This document shows, piece by piece, positions 6,754 through 8,731 of a DNA stretch of 8,731 nt. This stretch comes from Clostridiales bacterium (GTDB lineage Bacteria > Bacillota_A > Clostridia > Oscillospirales > Oscillospiraceae), in assembly GCA_019410105.1 (NCBI GenBank), contig DXTB01000042.1:1-8731 (forward strand), read 5' to 3'. A program made the translations under genes and the position numbers. Each line of letters opens with the position of its first letter. The first letter of the stretch is position 1. The notes beneath the pieces were generated by a model. That model searched no databases. It was given only the letters and a program-made list of their open reading frames with translations, and had not been told where the DNA came from.

Positions 6754-6780
6754 GGGGCGGGCGTAGGCTGCGCCCGTCCC
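6754..6780 (+). promoter_or_regulatory. Stem-loop between nanA and nagB
   Basis: GGGGCGGGCG (6754-6763) pairs with CGCCCGTCCC (6771-6780) in ten pairs, one of them G-U, around a seven-base loop. No U-tract follows. It is the third strong hairpin in an intergenic gap of this operon and lies 14 bases before the nagB ribosome-binding site. Confidence 0.65.
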
Positions 6781-6807
6781 ACTCTGTAAAGATAGGAGAT
6801 GGTTGCA

Positions 6808-7560
6808 ATGCGCATTTATCAAGCCGAAAACTACAAGGCCATGAGCCGCCGGGCGGCCAACATTATCTCTGCGCAGGTGATCTACAAGCCCAACTGCGTG
6901 CTGGGTCTGGCCACCGGCGGTACCCCCGTAGGGCTCTATCAGCAGCTTGTGGAGTGGTATAAGAAGGGCGACTTGTCCTTCGCGGAGACCCGCTCCGTCA
7001 ACCTGGACGAGTACCTCGGGCTGTCCCCCCACCATGAGCAGAGCTACCGCTATTTCATGCAGGACAATCTCTTCGACCATATTGACATCCATCCGGAGAA
7101 CACCCACGTGCTCAACGGCCTGGCCAAGGACCCCGATGCCGAGTGTGCGGCCTATAATAAACTCATTGCGGAGCTGGGTGGCATTGACCTCCAGTTGCTG
7201 GGCATGGGCCATAACGGCCACATCGCCTTCAACGAGCCCGGCGACGACTTCGGCCTGGAGACCCACGTGGTGGATCTGACCGAGAGTACCATTGAGGCCA
7301 ACAAGCGTTTCTTTGAGAGCCGTGATGAGGTGCCCCGCCACGCCCTGAGCATGGGTATCAAGAACATCATGAACGCCCGCCGCATCCTGATGGTGGTCAG
7401 CGGCGAGGAAAAGGCGGACATTGTCTGCAAGGCGTTTACGGGCCCCGTGACCAAGGAGGTTCCCGCCTCTGTGCTCCAGCTCCATCCTGACGTAACTCTG
7501 GTGGGCGACAAGGCCGCCCTTCACAAGCTGGTGGAAGCAGGTGTGACCGTATGCGGATAA
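6808..7560 (+). CDS. nagB: Glucosamine-6-phosphate deaminase
   Basis: Converts glucosamine-6-phosphate to fructose-6-phosphate and ammonia, feeding glycolysis. The 250-residue protein resembles the short Gram-positive form, a little shorter than the E. coli enzyme. Signatures are LGLATGGTP (32-40, phosphate loop), NLDEY (65-69) with catalytic-type Asp67, LGMGHNGHIAFNEP (131-144) with His138 and Glu143, and VPASVLQLH (218-226). The position that is Asp141 in E. coli appears as Asn136. The start at 6808 is chosen because AGGAG (6794-6798) is nine bases upstream; an in-frame ATG at 6799 would touch that site with no spacing. The 3' end overlaps nagA by ten bases. It should work directly after NagA in the pathway. 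Confidence 0.92.
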   Translation: MRIYQAENYKAMSRRAANIISAQVIYKPNCVLGLATGGTPVGLYQQLVEWYKKGDLSFAETRSVNLDEYLGLSPHHEQSYRYFMQDNLFDHIDIHPENTHVLNGLAKDPDAECAAYNKLIAELGGIDLQLLGMGHNGHIAFNEPGDDFGLETHVVDLTESTIEANKRFFESRDEVPRHALSMGIKNIMNARRILMVVSGEEKADIVCKAFTGPVTKEVPASVLQLHPDVTLVGDKAALHKLVEAGVTVCG

Positions 7561-8672
7561 CCGGCGCTCAAGTGTTCGACCTGCAGGAGGGCTTTGTCCA
7601 GCGGGACATCTGCTTTGACGGCCGCCTGCTCTCTGGCTCCAGCGCGGACGGGAAGACCTATGACGCCTCCGGCTGCTATGTGATCCCCGGTCTCACCGAC
7701 GTCCACTTCCACGGCTGCATGGGCCGGGACTTCTCCGACGCCGAACCAGAGGGCCTGGAGATTATGGCACAATATGAGCTCTCCCGGGGGGTCACCCAGA
7801 TCTGCCCTGCCGGTATGACCCTGACGGAGGAGCAGCTCACCAAGATCTGTCAGGTGGCCGCCGCCCATCGGGCCGCCGATAAGCCCGGCGCCGCCCTCTG
7901 CGGCATCAATCTGGAGGGACCCTTCCTCTCCATGGCCAAAAAGGGCGCACAGAACGGCGCGTGGCTCCACGCCCCCGACGTGGCTATGTTCCGCCGCCTG
8001 ATGGCCGCCTCCCAGGGACTGGTCAAGCTCGTTTCCATTGCCCCGGAGGAGCCGGGTGCCATGGAGTTTATTGAGGCGGTGGAGGGAGAAGTCACCGTGT
8101 CCATCGCCCATACCACGGCGGACTATGGCACCTCTATGGAGGCTTTCCGTCTGGGGGCCCGGCAGGTGACCCATCTGTTCAACGCCATGCCGGCCTTCAG
8201 CCACCGGGCCCCCGGCGTGGTGGGAGCCGCCCTGGACACCCCCCTGTGCAATGTGGAGCTCATCTGTGACGGCGTGCACATCCACCCCTCGGTGGTGCGG
8301 GCCGTGTTCAAGATGTTCGGCTCCAAGCGGGTTATCCTGATTTCCGATACTATGCGGGCCGCCGGCATGCCTGACGGCGACTATACCCTGGGCGGTCAGG
8401 CCGTTCAGGTCAAGGGCAACCGGGCTACCCTGAGCGACGGCACCTTGGCAGGCTCCGTCACCGACCTGATGAAGTGCATGAAGACCGCTGTATCCTTCGG
8501 CATCCCCCTGGCGGATGCCGTGCGGGCCGCCGCCGTCAACCCGGCTATGGCCATCGGCATCTTCAGCCGGGTGGGCAGTCTGGAGCCTGGCAAGCGGGCC
8601 AATGTGGTGGTTCTGGATCAAAATCTCGACGTCAAGGACGTCTTCTTCCGCGGCGAGCTGGTCAGCCGGTAA
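7551..8672 (+). CDS. nagA: N-acetylglucosamine-6-phosphate deacetylase
   Basis: Removes acetate from GlcNAc-6-phosphate, giving glucosamine-6-phosphate for NagB. The 373-residue protein is full length for this amidohydrolase-superfamily enzyme. Metal and catalytic signatures appear in order: VHFHG with His52 and His54, NLEGPF with Glu122, SIAHTTAD with His187, THLFNAMPAF with His208 and Asn211, CDGVHIHP with His243, and ILISDTMRAAG with the catalytic Asp at 266. The C-terminal GSLEPGKRANVVVLD (342-356) is typical of the beta-sandwich region. The ATG lies inside the end of nagB in another frame, preceded by a modest CAGGTG site (7538-7543), so translation is probably coupled. The HxH at 52-54 is present, though low-metal variants of this family cannot be excluded. 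Confidence 0.93.
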   Translation: MRITGAQVFDLQEGFVQRDICFDGRLLSGSSADGKTYDASGCYVIPGLTDVHFHGCMGRDFSDAEPEGLEIMAQYELSRGVTQICPAGMTLTEEQLTKICQVAAAHRAADKPGAALCGINLEGPFLSMAKKGAQNGAWLHAPDVAMFRRLMAASQGLVKLVSIAPEEPGAMEFIEAVEGEVTVSIAHTTADYGTSMEAFRLGARQVTHLFNAMPAFSHRAPGVVGAALDTPLCNVELICDGVHIHPSVVRAVFKMFGSKRVILISDTMRAAGMPDGDYTLGGQAVQVKGNRATLSDGTLAGSVTDLMKCMKTAVSFGIPLADAVRAAAVNPAMAIGIFSRVGSLEPGKRANVVVLDQNLDVKDVFFRGELVSR

Positions 8673-8701
8673 ACGTGCGCCCCAAAATTCAAGCCTTCCG
8701 A

Positions 8702-8731
8702 CCCTACTCCATTTTCATAGGGCGGAGGAGC
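8702..8731 (+). other. Ribosome-binding-site-like sequence at the right edge
   Basis: After nagA there is no strong terminator. A weak hairpin (CCCTA 8702-8706 with TAGGG 8718-8722) is followed by GGAGGAG at 8724-8730, which looks like a Shine-Dalgarno site. A further gene of the operon may start just past the window end. Nothing else is visible in 8673-8731. Confidence 0.35.

Overview
The window is a sialic-acid (N-acetylneuraminate, Neu5Ac) uptake and breakdown cluster from a G+C-rich, Gram-positive-type bacterium. The Shine-Dalgarno sites are strong, the two best promoters are sigma-A-like, and the binding protein is a lipoprotein with an RpiR regulator and a CUT1 ABC importer nearby. These features together suggest a gut-type Clostridia member of the Oscillospiraceae/Flavonifractor kind. 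The taxon is inferred from style and content, not proven. All eight genes lie on the + strand and all appear intact.

Layout. Unit 1 starts at a promoter at 105-133 and holds an N-acylglucosamine 2-epimerase of the AGE/renin-binding-protein family (184-1395) and an RpiR/SIS regulator (1406-2260). Unit 2 starts at a promoter at 2331-2359. It holds a sugar-binding lipoprotein (2420-3769), two CUT1 permeases (3897-4826, 4842-5708), N-acetylneuraminate lyase nanA (5831-6736), glucosamine-6-phosphate deaminase nagB (6808-7560) and N-acetylglucosamine-6-phosphate deacetylase nagA (7551-8672). Strong stem-loops without U-tracts sit after the binding protein, after the second permease and after nanA. 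There is no gene-free stretch longer than about 185 bases.

How the genes work together. The lipoprotein and permeases should import sialic acid or a derivative. NanA splits it to ManNAc and pyruvate, and the AGE-type epimerase turns free ManNAc into GlcNAc. A sugar kinase that is not in the window must make GlcNAc-6-P. NagA and NagB then yield acetate, glucosamine-6-P, ammonia and fructose-6-P. The window lacks nanK, nanE, the transporter ATPase and any sialidase, so the route looks like the kinase-after-epimerase variant known from Bacteroides, paired with a Gram-positive ABC importer. The RpiR protein is the obvious local regulator. A shared GAAA/TTTTC/GAAA palindromic module lies just upstream of the -35 element of both promoters and is the best candidate for its binding site.

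I see no mobile element, CRISPR array, tRNA or rRNA. The cluster as a whole is a recognisable pathway rather than a new system. The less ordinary parts are its regulatory DNA and the missing steps.
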